Assembly: GCA_035399245.1 (NCBI GenBank)
Contig: DAOPIR010000168.1
Location: 1 to 6,533, forward strand
DNA: 6,533 nucleotides
Source of the DNA: CAXXOK01 sp035399245
Lineage (GTDB): Bacteria > Bacillota > Clostridia > Christensenellales > Aristaeellaceae
Reading direction: 5' to 3'
Made by a program: the position numbers and the translations under genes
Notes under the pieces: generated by a model
The model's database searches: none
What the model saw: the letters and a program-made list of their open reading frames with translations, nothing else
Told to the model about the DNA's origin: nothing
Shown here: piece after piece, positions 1-6,533 of the stretch
Numbering within the stretch: position 1 is the first letter of the stretch
Layout of the letters: each line of letters opens with the position of its first letter

Positions 1-54
1 ATAAATGGGTGTATGGTAGCACCTACAAACCAGCGCCTTTTCGGCCTGTGCACC

Positions 55-59
55 GGAGG
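55..59 (+). promoter_or_regulatory. Ribosome binding site that sets the start of the first ABC gene
   Basis: GGAGG lies six bases before the ATG at 66, an ideal Shine-Dalgarno spacing. The reading frame is open to the left window edge and a GTG at 9 is possible. That GTG has no comparable site visible in the few bases before it, and the residues between it and Met at 66 (Tyr-Gly-Ser-Thr and so on) do not look like an exporter N-terminus. This site therefore decides for 66. Confidence 0.75.
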
Positions 60-65
60 CATTAT

Positions 66-1814
66 ATGAATACCTTCCGAAGAATTCTTGGATGGCTGAA
101 GCCATACCGCGGCAAATTGATCGTTTGCATCGTGTTGGTAACACTGCTGACAGCGATGCGTATGGTGATGCCCTACATTACCAAAGCCGTGGTGAATGAT
201 GTACTGCCCGACCGCAATATGCCGCTTTTGCTGAAGCTGTGCGCCGCGCTGGTGCTGATCACCGCCGTGCGCAGCGTGATGACCTATAAGCGCGGTATGC
301 TGATAGAAGATGTATCCCAATCCGTGGTGTACGATCTGCGCACCGGGATTTACAACCACATGCAGGAGCTGCCCTACTCCTTTTACGACAGCACCCACAT
401 CGGCGAGATCATGAGCCGCATGACGGGCGATATCGAAGGGGTGCGCATGCTGATCGTCAACGGCGTGCTGGGCATCATCGAAAGCTCGATGATGTTTGTG
501 ATGTCGCTGGTCGGCATGGCCCTGATGTCCTGGCGGCTGACGCTGATCATGGTGTGCTTCTGCCCGCTGATCGCCGTGGTGGCGTGGCGGCTGCACCATT
601 ACATCCGTCCTGCGCACACCGCCGTACGCGAGCAAAACGCCGTGCTCAACACCCGCACGCAGGAAAACATTGCCGGCGTGCGGCTGGTGAAAGCCTTTGC
701 CCGCGAGGATTACGAGGAGCAGGCCTTTGCCCGCGACAACGGACAGGTGCTGGAAAACTACCTGCGCGTCACGCGCATCTGGAGCACCTATTATCCGCTG
801 CTGGACACCATCGCCCGCCTTGCCATCCCCGTACTGATGGTATCGGGCGCGCTGATGGTCGCCCGCGGGATGCTGGACATCGGCACGCTGGTCGGCGCTA
901 CGGGCTTTGTGTGGATGCTGATCGCGCCTATGCGGCAGGTGGCCTCGTTCGTCAACATGGCGACCAACGGCATTGTGTCCTCCGAAAAGCTGATCTATTA
1001 CATGGACTTCGGCTCGCGGATCAAGAGCCCGCAAAAACCCGCAGCGCCCGAAAAGCGCGAGGGTCGCGTGGACTTTGACCACGTGACATTCAAATACGAC
1101 AAAAATACCGTGCTGGACGATATCGACCTGCACGTGCAGCCCGGGCAGGTAATCGCCGTAATGGGCGCCACCGGCATGGGCAAAACCTCACTGATCACGC
1201 TGCTGGGGCGCTATTACGATGTGGTCAAGGGCAGCCTGCTGGTGGACGGCGTGGACGTGCGCAAGCAAAACCTGCAGGAACTGCGCCGGGGCATCGGCAT
1301 CGTGATGCAGGAAACCTTTCTGTTTTCCGAAACCATTGCCAACAACATCCGCTTCGGCCGGCCGGACGCCACACAGGCGGAGGTGGAGGCCGCCGCGCGC
1401 GCGGCACAGGCGGAGGACTTTATTCTGGAATCCCCGCAGGGCTACGAAACCGTGATCGGCGAGCGTGGCATGGGCCTGTCCGGCGGGCAGAAGCAGCGCA
1501 TCGCGCTGGCGCGCGCTATTCTGTACGATCCGTCCATCCTCGTGCTGGACGACGCAACCTCCGCCGTGGACATGGAAACCGAGGCCGAAATCCAAAAGGC
1601 GCTCAAGCAGGTGCTCAAAGGCCGCACCACGTTTATCATCGCCCACCGCATCTCATCTGTGCGCAAGGCCGACCAGATCATCGTGCTCAAGGACGGGCGG
1701 ATAGCCGAGCGCGGCACGCACAAAGAGCTGCTGGACATAGATGGTATCTATGCCGAAATGTACCACGACCAGACCCGTGACTTTGAGACCGTCGAAAAGG
1801 CAGGTGATGCGTAA
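66..1814 (+). CDS. Heterodimeric ABC multidrug-type exporter, half with degenerate Walker B (582 aa)
   Basis: This is a fused membrane-ATPase ABC half-exporter, expected in the cytoplasmic membrane as one arm of a heterodimer exporting drugs, lipids or peptides; the substrate cannot be read from sequence. About six membrane spans lie near residues 17-38, 53-72, 132-153, 156-176, 243-265 and 270-293. The ATPase domain starts near 334. It shows Walker A GATGMGKT (367-374), Q-loop Gln415, the GERG loop (465-468), signature LSGGQ (471-475), Walker B ILVLDD (491-496), a D-loop ending at Asp502 and switch His527. Asp496 replaces the usual catalytic Glu, as in the non-hydrolysing arm of LmrCD/BmrCD-type pairs. 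The ATG at 66 is chosen for its GGAGG and because MNTFRRILGWLKPYRG fits the family N-terminus. The TAA overlaps the ATG of the next gene by one base (TAATG), implying translational coupling to its partner. The family call is firm. The heterodimer role is inferred from complementary motifs in the neighbour. Confidence 0.95.
   Translation: MNTFRRILGWLKPYRGKLIVCIVLVTLLTAMRMVMPYITKAVVNDVLPDRNMPLLLKLCAALVLITAVRSVMTYKRGMLIEDVSQSVVYDLRTGIYNHMQELPYSFYDSTHIGEIMSRMTGDIEGVRMLIVNGVLGIIESSMMFVMSLVGMALMSWRLTLIMVCFCPLIAVVAWRLHHYIRPAHTAVREQNAVLNTRTQENIAGVRLVKAFAREDYEEQAFARDNGQVLENYLRVTRIWSTYYPLLDTIARLAIPVLMVSGALMVARGMLDIGTLVGATGFVWMLIAPMRQVASFVNMATNGIVSSEKLIYYMDFGSRIKSPQKPAAPEKREGRVDFDHVTFKYDKNTVLDDIDLHVQPGQVIAVMGATGMGKTSLITLLGRYYDVVKGSLLVDGVDVRKQNLQELRRGIGIVMQETFLFSETIANNIRFGRPDATQAEVEAAARAAQAEDFILESPQGYETVIGERGMGLSGGQKQRIALARAILYDPSILVLDDATSAVDMETEAEIQKALKQVLKGRTTFIIAHRISSVRKADQIIVLKDGRIAERGTHKELLDIDGIYAEMYHDQTRDFETVEKAGDA
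1802..1808 (+). promoter_or_regulatory. Ribosome binding site of the second ABC gene inside the first
   Basis: AGGTGAT lies five bases before the ATG at 1814, within the last codons of the upstream gene. Together with the TAATG stop/start overlap it indicates coupled translation, which would give matched amounts of the two exporter halves. Confidence 0.55.
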
Positions 1815-3622
1815 TGGCACGGCTTAGAAGCCTGGATGACGAAGCCTTTGAAGCGCCGTTTGACAAGCGCCTGTTCCTGCGTGTGCTCCAGTACCTGAAG
1901 CCCTATAAAAAGCAGATGCTCATCGCGCTGATCCTGATGATCATCGCCGCGGGCGCGTCGCTGCTGAACCCCTTCCTGCTCAGCCGCGCGGTAGGCGAGA
2001 TTTCCAACGGTGATTTTTCCAATATTCCGCTGCTGTTCGGCATCATGGTGGCGTCGGTAATCGTGGGCGGCATATGCCTGCGGCTGCGCGTGCGCACGAT
2101 GGATGTCTCCGGCCGCAAGGCCATCGCCGCGCTGCGGCAGGATCTGTTCAACCACATCCAGTCGCTGTCGCTGCCGTTTTTTGATAACCGGTCGGCCGGC
2201 AAGATCATGGTGCGCGTCATCAACGACGTCAACCGCTTAAACGACCTGTTCACCGGCGGCATCATCAACGTGCTGGTGGATTGCCTGACGCTGGTGCTGC
2301 TGGTGGTCATCATGTTTGTGCTCCACTGGAAGCTGACGCTGGTGGCGCTGTGCACGCTGGTGGTGCTCGCCATCATCATCATGTCGCTGCGGCGCAGGAT
2401 GCGCAAAGCATGGCAGATTGTACGCGCCAAAACCTCCACCATGCACGGCTACCTGCACGAAAGCCTTTCGGGCATGCGCGTTACGCAGGCCTTTGTGCGC
2501 GAAAAAGTGAACAAGGAAATTTTTGAAGAGACCAACGACGATATCCGCAAAAGCTGGCTGAAGGCCGTGGGCATCAACAACCTGTTCTGGCCCTCCATCG
2601 ACACGCTCAGCGCCATCGGCACCGCCGGCGTGTACATCGCGGGCATGATCTTCATGGGCCCCGCCGGCAGCGTGGGCGGCCTGACGCTGGCCGACCTGCT
2701 GGCGATCCTGTGGTATCTGGGCCGGTTCTGGGAGCCGATCAACAACATGTCCAACTTCTACAATAACATTCTGGCGGCCATGGCTTCCATCGAGCGCATT
2801 TTTGAGATCATGGACACCAAGCCCCTGGTGTTTGACAAGCGCGACGATCTGCCGGAGCTGCCGCCGATCGAGGGCACGGTGGAGTTTGACCACGTGACCT
2901 TCGGCTACGATCCGCAGCAGACGGTGCTCAAAGACGTCAGCTTTACGGTTAAGCCCGGGCAGACCATCGCGCTGGTCGGCCCCACGGGTGCGGGCAAGAG
3001 CACCATCGTCAATCTGGTCAGCCGTTTTTACGATGTCACCGGCGGGAAGCTTTGCCTTGACGGCTACGATGTACGCGACGTAAAGCTGCAGTCCCTGCGG
3101 CGGCAGATGTCGGTCATGCTGCAGGACAGCTTTATCTTTTCGGGCACGATATTGGATAACATCCGCTACGGCCGGCTGGACGCCACGGAGGACGAGATTA
3201 TCGCGGTGTGCAAGGCGGTGCATGTGCACGACTTCATCATGAGCCTGCCGCGCGGCTACCATACCGAGATGGGCTAGCGCGGCTCCAGCATTTCCACCGG
3301 GCAAAAGCAGCTGCTCTCCTTCGCGCGCGCGCTCTTAAACGATCCGCGCATCCTGATCCTGGACGAGGCGACCTCCTCCATCGACACGCACACGGAGCTC
3401 TTGATCCAGCAGGCGCTGGACGTGCTGCTCAAGGGCCGCACCAGCTTTGTGATTGCGCACCGGCTGTCCACCATCCGCAATGCCGACCGCATTATGGTGG
3501 TGCAGAGCGGCGGTATCGTGGAGGCCGGCACCCACGCCGAGCTGATGGCTATCCCCGGCGGGCATTACCGCGCGCTGTACGAGGCGCAGTACCGCTATAT
3601 GGAGGACGAACAAAGCGCCTAG
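1814..3622 (+). pseudogene. Heterodimeric ABC exporter, catalytic half, interrupted by one in-frame TAG
   Basis: This is the partner half-exporter. Its frame runs 602 codons if the internal TAG at codon 488 (3275-3277) is ignored; as written, translation gives 487 residues. Membrane spans lie near residues 34-56, 70-90, 150-170, 173-191, 262-282 and 288-306, and the ATPase domain starts near 356. Before the stop are Walker A GPTGAGKS (389-396) and Q-loop Gln437. After the stop, in the same frame, are a deviant signature ISTGQ (493-497), Walker B ILILDE (513-518) with catalytic Glu518, a D-loop ending at Asp524 and switch His549, then the natural TAG at 3620-3622. The stop sits where GERG carries Glu in the first ABC protein, so one G-to-T change of GAG explains it. 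No ATG, GTG or TTG lies in frame between the stop and Walker B, so reinitiation cannot restore the catalytic part. No frameshift or second stop is present, so the lesion is recent, a base error, or tolerated by readthrough. UAG reassignment is unlikely, because ychF and this frame itself end at TAG in the expected place. Family identity is near certain; loss of function is inferred. Confidence 0.85.
3275..3277 (+). other. Premature amber codon within the ABC ATPase domain
   Basis: The codons read ATG GGC TAG CGC GGC. The first ABC gene has Gly-Glu-Arg-Gly at the matching place, so Glu is expected here. The next base after TAG is C, and I see no known readthrough or pyrrolysine-type element nearby. 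Confidence 0.9.
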
Positions 3623-3658
3623 CCCATCCAGGCAATACCGTACCATTGTTGCCGTGCT

Positions 3659-3687
3659 GCGCCTGCGGATCCCCGCAGGCGCTTTTT
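3659..3687 (+). terminator. Intrinsic terminator of the ABC exporter operon
   Basis: A perfect 10-bp GC-rich stem pairs GCGCCTGCGG (3659-3668) with CCGCAGGCGC (3673-3682) around a 4-base loop. It is followed directly by five T at 3683-3687. It begins 37 bases after the natural stop of the second ABC frame and before the ychF promoter, so it separates the two transcription units. Confidence 0.93.
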
Positions 3688-3708
3688 GTACGTTTTCCCG
3701 CGGGCAGA

Positions 3709-3737
3709 TTGAAATATAACGGGGAATCCAGTATAAT
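3709..3737 (+). promoter_or_regulatory. Sigma-A type promoter for ychF
   Basis: The -35 box TTGAAA (3709-3714) matches five of six consensus bases. The -10 box TATAAT (3732-3737) is perfect, and the spacer is 17 bases. Transcription would start near 3744, giving a leader of about 25 bases that just holds the AAAGGAAG ribosome binding site (3754-3761). The short leader leaves no room for a riboswitch. Confidence 0.85.
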
Positions 3738-3768
3738 TCTTCATTAGGAATTGAAAGGAAGTGCCGAA

Positions 3769-4866
3769 ATGAAGCTTGGGATTGTGGGGCTGCCCAACGT
3801 GGGGAAAAGCACACTGTTTAACGCCATTACCAAGGCGGGGGCGCAGGCGGCCAACTATCCGTTTTGCACCATTGAGCCCAACACCGGCATCGTGCCCGTG
3901 CCCGACCATCGGCTGGACGTGCTGATTGATATGTACCACCCCAAAAGCGAGGTGCCCGCGTCCGTAACGTTTGTGGACATCGCAGGCCTGGTAAAGGGTG
4001 CCAGCCGCGGCGAGGGATTGGGAAATAAGTTTCTTTCCCACATCCGCGAGGTGGATGCCATCGTGCATGTGGTGCGCTGCTTTGAAGACGATAACGTGAT
4101 TCACGTCGACGGCACGGTGGACAGCGCCCGCGATATTGAAGAAATTAATCTGGAATTGATCTTTGCCGATATGGAAACCGTGCAAAAGCGCACCGACAAA
4201 GCCGAAAAGCTGATCCGGACCGGCGAAAAGAAATACACCGCCGAGGCCGCGCTGGGCAGGCGGCTGCTTGCACACCTGTCGGCGGATCATCCTGCGCGCA
4301 CGTTTGATGCGACGGACGATGAAAAGGCCACTCTCAAGGGTTGGTTTTTGCTGACGGACAAGCCCATCATCTACGCCGCCAACATCGCCGAGGACGATAT
4401 CGGCAAGCCGATCGACGAGCTGCCGCTGGTAAAGGCCGTGAATACGGTCGCCAGGGCCGAAGGCGCGGAAACCTTTATCATTTCCGCGCGCATCGAAGAG
4501 GAAATCAGCCAGATGGACGCCGAGGAAAAGCAGATGTTCCTGACCGATCTGGGCATCGGCCAAAGCGGGCTGGACCGGCTGATACAGGCCAGCTACCGGC
4601 TGCTGGGGCTGATCTCGTTTTTCACCGTCGGTGAGGATGAGTGCCGCGCGTGGACGATTGAAAACGGCACCAAGGCCCCGCAGGCCGCCGGCAAGATCCA
4701 TACCGATTTTGAGCGCGGGTTTATCCGCGCCGAGGTAGTGCCCTACGAGCAGCTGACCGAGCTGGGCAGCATGGCCGCGTGCAAGGAAAAAGGGCTGGTG
4801 CGCAGCGAGGGCAAGGAATACGTGATGAAGGACGGCGACGTGACCTTATTTCGCTTTAATGTGTAG
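3769..4866 (+). CDS. ychF: Redox-regulated/ribosome-binding ATPase YchF (Obg family, OLA1-like), 365 aa
   Basis: YchF is a near-universal cytoplasmic P-loop NTPase of the Obg/HAS group. It prefers ATP to GTP, binds ribosomes and is tied to stress responses and translation. The G1 motif GLPNVGKST is at residues 7-15, switch-II DIAGLVKGASRGEGLGNKFL at 70-89 and the G4-like NIAE at 205-208 (the NxxE form that goes with ATP preference). A helical, coiled-coil-like insertion spans roughly 125-190. The C-terminal TGS-like domain covers about 280-365 and carries the hallmark stretch AWTIENGTKAPQAAGKIHTD and the ending RFNV. The length matches the family (about 363-366). The ATG at 3769 is chosen over an in-frame TTG at 3751 because AAAGGAAG is correctly placed before it and the family begins at this Met. 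It has its own promoter and terminates with TAG, which shows that UAG is a normal stop here. Nothing is missing or odd in the protein. Confidence 0.97.
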   Translation: MKLGIVGLPNVGKSTLFNAITKAGAQAANYPFCTIEPNTGIVPVPDHRLDVLIDMYHPKSEVPASVTFVDIAGLVKGASRGEGLGNKFLSHIREVDAIVHVVRCFEDDNVIHVDGTVDSARDIEEINLELIFADMETVQKRTDKAEKLIRTGEKKYTAEAALGRRLLAHLSADHPARTFDATDDEKATLKGWFLLTDKPIIYAANIAEDDIGKPIDELPLVKAVNTVARAEGAETFIISARIEEEISQMDAEEKQMFLTDLGIGQSGLDRLIQASYRLLGLISFFTVGEDECRAWTIENGTKAPQAAGKIHTDFERGFIRAEVVPYEQLTELGSMAACKEKGLVRSEGKEYVMKDGDVTLFRFNV

Positions 4867-4869
4867 GAG
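4864..4869 (+). promoter_or_regulatory. Ribosome binding site of the ATP-grasp gene, overlapping the ychF stop
   Basis: TAGGAG begins with the ychF stop codon and ends six bases before the GTG at 4876. This selects the GTG as start and points to translation coupled to ychF. Confidence 0.65.
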
Positions 4870-4875
4870 TATATC

Positions 4876-5886
4876 GTGAGCAAACTGACATTTTTCATCA
4901 AGCGCGCCGTACGCATCGACCGCAAGCGCATGCATAAGACCATGGATTACCTTGTCAACAAAAGCGGCAAAAGTCGCGCGTGGCTGCTGGCCGATATGAC
5001 GCGCTGCGCGCTTTTATACAACGCGGGTTACATGGACTATAAGATTGCCGAAATGTACCGCTTAACCGACGCGCAGAAGAAAACCGTCATCACGCGCGGC
5101 TTAAGCAACACCATTGTGCGCCGCATGAACGACAAGGCCTACTGGTATATCTTTGATGATAAAACCACGTTTAACACCACCTTTGCCGAGGATATCAAGC
5201 GTAACTGGATAAAATTTACGCCGGATACGAGCCTTGAAACACTTATGGCGTTTCTGCAGGCAAATCCCGATATCATCGCCAAGCCGCTGGAGGGCAGCTC
5301 CGGCGTGGGCATTACGCATTATACCGCGCAGGATTTCGAGGGCTGTGAAGAAACCTTTCGCCAGGAGCTGATACAAAGGGAAATCGGCATCCTCGAAGAG
5401 CGTGTAATCCAGCACGACCGCATGATGGACATGTGTCCCACATCGGTCAATACCATCCGCATTGCCACGCTGCTGGGCGACAAAAAGCAGGGCGTGGTGT
5501 ACGCGTTTTTGCGCATCGGCAACGGCAAGGTGATGGACAACGTGGACTGCGGCGGCATGGCCGCCCGCGTGGACCTGCAATCCGGCAAGCTGCTGACTGT
5601 CGGCGCGGACAAGGCCGGCAACACCTACGAAACCCATCCCATCACCGGTACGAAAATCATCGGCTTTGAAGTCCCCTACTTCAAGGAAGCAATGGACATG
5701 TGCCTGCGTGCCGCCCAGAAGGTGCCGCAGATGCGCTTTATCGCATGGGATGTTGCCGTGACCAATTCCGGCCCCTGCTTCATCGAAGGCAACAGCTTCC
5801 CCAGCCACGCCGTGCCCCAGTTTGCCGCGCATTATCCGGACGGCATCGGCATTATGCGGGAGTTTCGGGAGTTTTTGGAGATCTAA
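4876..5886 (+). CDS. ATP-grasp protein, sugar-transfer-associated type (336 aa)
   Basis: This is a probable cytoplasmic ATP-dependent ligase of the ATP-grasp fold, closest in pattern to the sugar-transfer-associated ATP-grasp group (Pfam ATPgrasp_ST) often found with polysaccharide genes. Such enzymes activate a carboxylate as acyl phosphate and join it to a nucleophile; the substrates of this group are not established. A basic N-terminal helical part (1-70) precedes the fold. Visible elements are Lys136 in IIAKPLEG, the Gly-rich loop GSSGVG (140-145), an adenine-contact candidate Glu174/Glu175, NTIRIATLL (192-200), FLRIGNGKVMDN (211-222) followed by Gly-Gly (226-227), the HPITG segment (254-258), and the metal-binding end WDVAV (291-295) with EGN (304-306). 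All core residues look intact. The GTG start has TAGGAG ahead of it, and the gene begins 9 bases after ychF with no promoter between, so it is probably co-transcribed. The family call is good; the specific function is unknown, and no glycosyltransferase neighbour is visible here. Confidence 0.85.
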   Translation: MSKLTFFIKRAVRIDRKRMHKTMDYLVNKSGKSRAWLLADMTRCALLYNAGYMDYKIAEMYRLTDAQKKTVITRGLSNTIVRRMNDKAYWYIFDDKTTFNTTFAEDIKRNWIKFTPDTSLETLMAFLQANPDIIAKPLEGSSGVGITHYTAQDFEGCEETFRQELIQREIGILEERVIQHDRMMDMCPTSVNTIRIATLLGDKKQGVVYAFLRIGNGKVMDNVDCGGMAARVDLQSGKLLTVGADKAGNTYETHPITGTKIIGFEVPYFKEAMDMCLRAAQKVPQMRFIAWDVAVTNSGPCFIEGNSFPSHAVPQFAAHYPDGIGIMREFREFLEI

Positions 5887-6014
5887 CTGGTAAATCCCAA
5901 TTCCAAGGCGGAACGCCGGCAGCTTGCGATTATGACGTGTTTCCACAGACAATCAATTATACTGATAGGTTTCCCTTCGTATTATTTCAATCCGTATATT
6001 CCAACACGCAAAAG
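5887..6014. other. AT-richer intergenic stretch between convergent genes
   Basis: There is no convincing gene, promoter or RNA here. A 4-bp stem GGCG/CGCC near 5907-5917 lacks a T run. A TATACT at 5958-5963 has no usable -35 box at proper spacing. Stops interrupt the + frames, and the - strand shadow frame of the ATP-grasp gene reaches in only to 5952. Confidence 0.6.
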
Positions 6015-6058
6015 AAATAAGGCAACTCTCAACGCAATGCGCAAGAGATGCCTTATTT
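6015..6058. terminator. Probable bidirectional intrinsic terminator
   Basis: AAATAAGGCA (6015-6024) pairs perfectly with TGCCTTATTT (6049-6058). After one A-A mismatch the stem continues with CTCT (6026-6029) to AGAG (6044-6047). Read on the - strand, the stem ends TTATTT and is followed by CTTTT, a good U-rich tail for the surface-protein gene ending at 6085. Read on the + strand the U-rich part lies inside the stem base, so termination of the ATP-grasp transcript is likely but weaker. It is the only hairpin with a terminator shape between the two genes. Confidence 0.7.
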
Positions 6059-6084
6059 GAATATTCGCTATTCCTCTGCCCCGC

Positions 6085-6533
6085 CTACCGCTTCACCGCA
6101 CGTACACGCAGCGCCGCTATGCCGGCGGCAGCCAGCAGGAGAAGCAGCACGTACAGCATCGGGGTGCTGGTATCGCCGGTCTGGGGCGGCTGTACCGGTC
6201 TCGGCGTGAAAATGATGTGCGTGGCGAGGTCCTCATAATCATGCGATACAAAATCCATATCCGTTAGGCCAAGTGTTTGCGCTATGATTGTGGTTCGCGT
6301 TTGCAGGGGGTATAAGTATACGTTATGCGGGTTCACAAGCTCGGTGCCATCCGGACCCCAGGCTTGTATATCGGAACCATTGATTGTCAGTATCGGGTTT
6401 GCCGATCTAACGAATAGCGCTGCCGTTCCCCCTACCTCGATCTCACCATCCGGGTTGTTGAGCGTCATCTTGGAAGTGCCAAAGCCGACATCAGCATCAG
6501 AGCTGATATGCAAGCCGAGGCTGCTGCTGATTG
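6085..6533 (-). CDS. C-terminal part of a surface protein with a PPQTGD sorting-like tail (partial)
   Basis: The frame is open to the right window edge, so the true start lies outside; the TTG at 6511-6513 that could look like a start is most likely an internal Leu. About 148 residues are visible. The first hundred or so are Gly/Asp/Asn-rich with alternating polar and hydrophobic residues (for example KMTLNNPDGEIEVGGTAALF), suggesting beta-strand extracellular structure; I do not recognise a named domain. Then come a Pro-rich linker (TPRPVQPP), the motif PPQTGD ending at 6172, a hydrophobic span of about 17 residues (about 6109-6159) rich in Leu and Ala, and a short basic tail RVRAVKR. This is the layout of a sortase substrate anchored to Gram-positive peptidoglycan, but with Pro where LPXTG has Leu. 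It could instead be held only by the membrane span. The TAG stop at 6085-6087 is followed on its strand by the hairpin at 6015-6058. No function beyond surface exposure can be supported. Confidence 0.8.
   Translation of the reverse strand, partial: ISSSLGLHISSDADVGFGTSKMTLNNPDGEIEVGGTAALFVRSANPILTINGSDIQAWGPDGTELVNPHNVYLYPLQTRTTIIAQTLGLTDMDFVSHDYEDLATHIIFTPRPVQPPQTGDTSTPMLYVLLLLLAAAGIAALRVRAVKR

Noticed and set aside
1..69. A + strand frame open from the left edge to TGA at 67-69, overlapping the ABC start as ATGA, which could be the tail of an upstream gene.
   Set aside because: Only 22 codons are visible, with codons such as ATA that look unlike the neighbouring genes, and nothing is recognisable. 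The ATGA overlap is suggestive, but too little sequence exists to support a gene.
2237..3304. A 355-codon open frame on the - strand across the second ABC gene.
   Set aside because: It is opposite a clear ABC exporter, and the translation is His/Gln/Asp/Arg-rich with no domain signal. It is a composition artefact.
3401..3622. A separate small gene starting at the TTG at 3401.
   Set aside because: It is the tail of the interrupted ABC frame, starts after the Walker B Glu and has no ribosome binding site.
3208..3747. A + strand frame spanning the amber codon in another phase, which might suggest a programmed frameshift bypassing the stop.
   Set aside because: The ABC motifs continue in the original frame right after the TAG, so no frame change is needed. 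This frame also runs through the terminator and gives an Arg/Ala-rich non-protein-like sequence.
3619..4701. A 360-codon open frame on the - strand across ychF.
   Set aside because: It is the antisense shadow of a well-conserved GC-rich gene. It also crosses the ychF promoter, and its translation is low-complexity and His/Gly/Arg-rich with no family pattern.
5101..5952. A 283-codon open frame on the - strand across the ATP-grasp gene.
   Set aside because: It is the shadow of a gene whose catalytic motifs are all present on the + strand.
5924..5963. A possible promoter (TTGCGA and TATACT) after the ATP-grasp gene.
   Set aside because: The spacer is 28 bases, far from 17, and no gene follows on the + strand.

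Overview
The window is a piece of a GC-rich bacterial chromosome, most likely from a Gram-positive member of the Bacillota (Clostridia-like). Three things suggest this: a LmrCD/BmrCD-type heterodimeric ABC exporter, Shine-Dalgarno-led starts, and a C-terminal wall-sorting-like tail (PPQTGD, hydrophobic span, basic end) on the last gene. No species can be named from the sequence alone. Coding runs on the + strand up to about 5886, and the last gene is convergent on the - strand.

Left block (66-3622): two half-size ABC exporter genes lie head to tail with a TAATG overlap. They read as the two halves of one heterodimeric exporter. The first has an intact LSGGQ signature but Asp in place of the Walker B catalytic Glu. 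The second has the catalytic Glu but a deviant ISTGQ signature. The second gene is interrupted by one in-frame TAG at 3275-3277, exactly where the Glu of the conserved GERG loop is expected. The frame then continues undamaged for 114 codons to its natural TAG at 3620-3622. As written, the product loses its signature, Walker B, D-loop and switch His, so the exporter would lack its only canonical ATPase site unless the stop is a base error or is read through. A strong intrinsic terminator closes this operon.

Middle block (3709-5886): a near-consensus sigma-A promoter (TTGAAA, 17-base spacer, TATAAT) drives ychF, a complete ribosome-associated Obg-like ATPase. A sugar-transfer-associated type ATP-grasp gene follows. 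It starts 9 bases after the ychF stop with its ribosome binding site overlapping that stop, so the two are probably co-transcribed. The substrate of the ATP-grasp enzyme is unknown.

Right block (5887-6533): about 200 bases without a gene, AT-richer than the rest and containing a hairpin that can terminate both convergent units. Then comes the 3' part of a - strand gene for a surface protein, cut by the right window edge.

I see no RNA gene, CRISPR array, insertion sequence or new multi-gene system. The observation most worth checking is the single internal stop in the second ABC gene.
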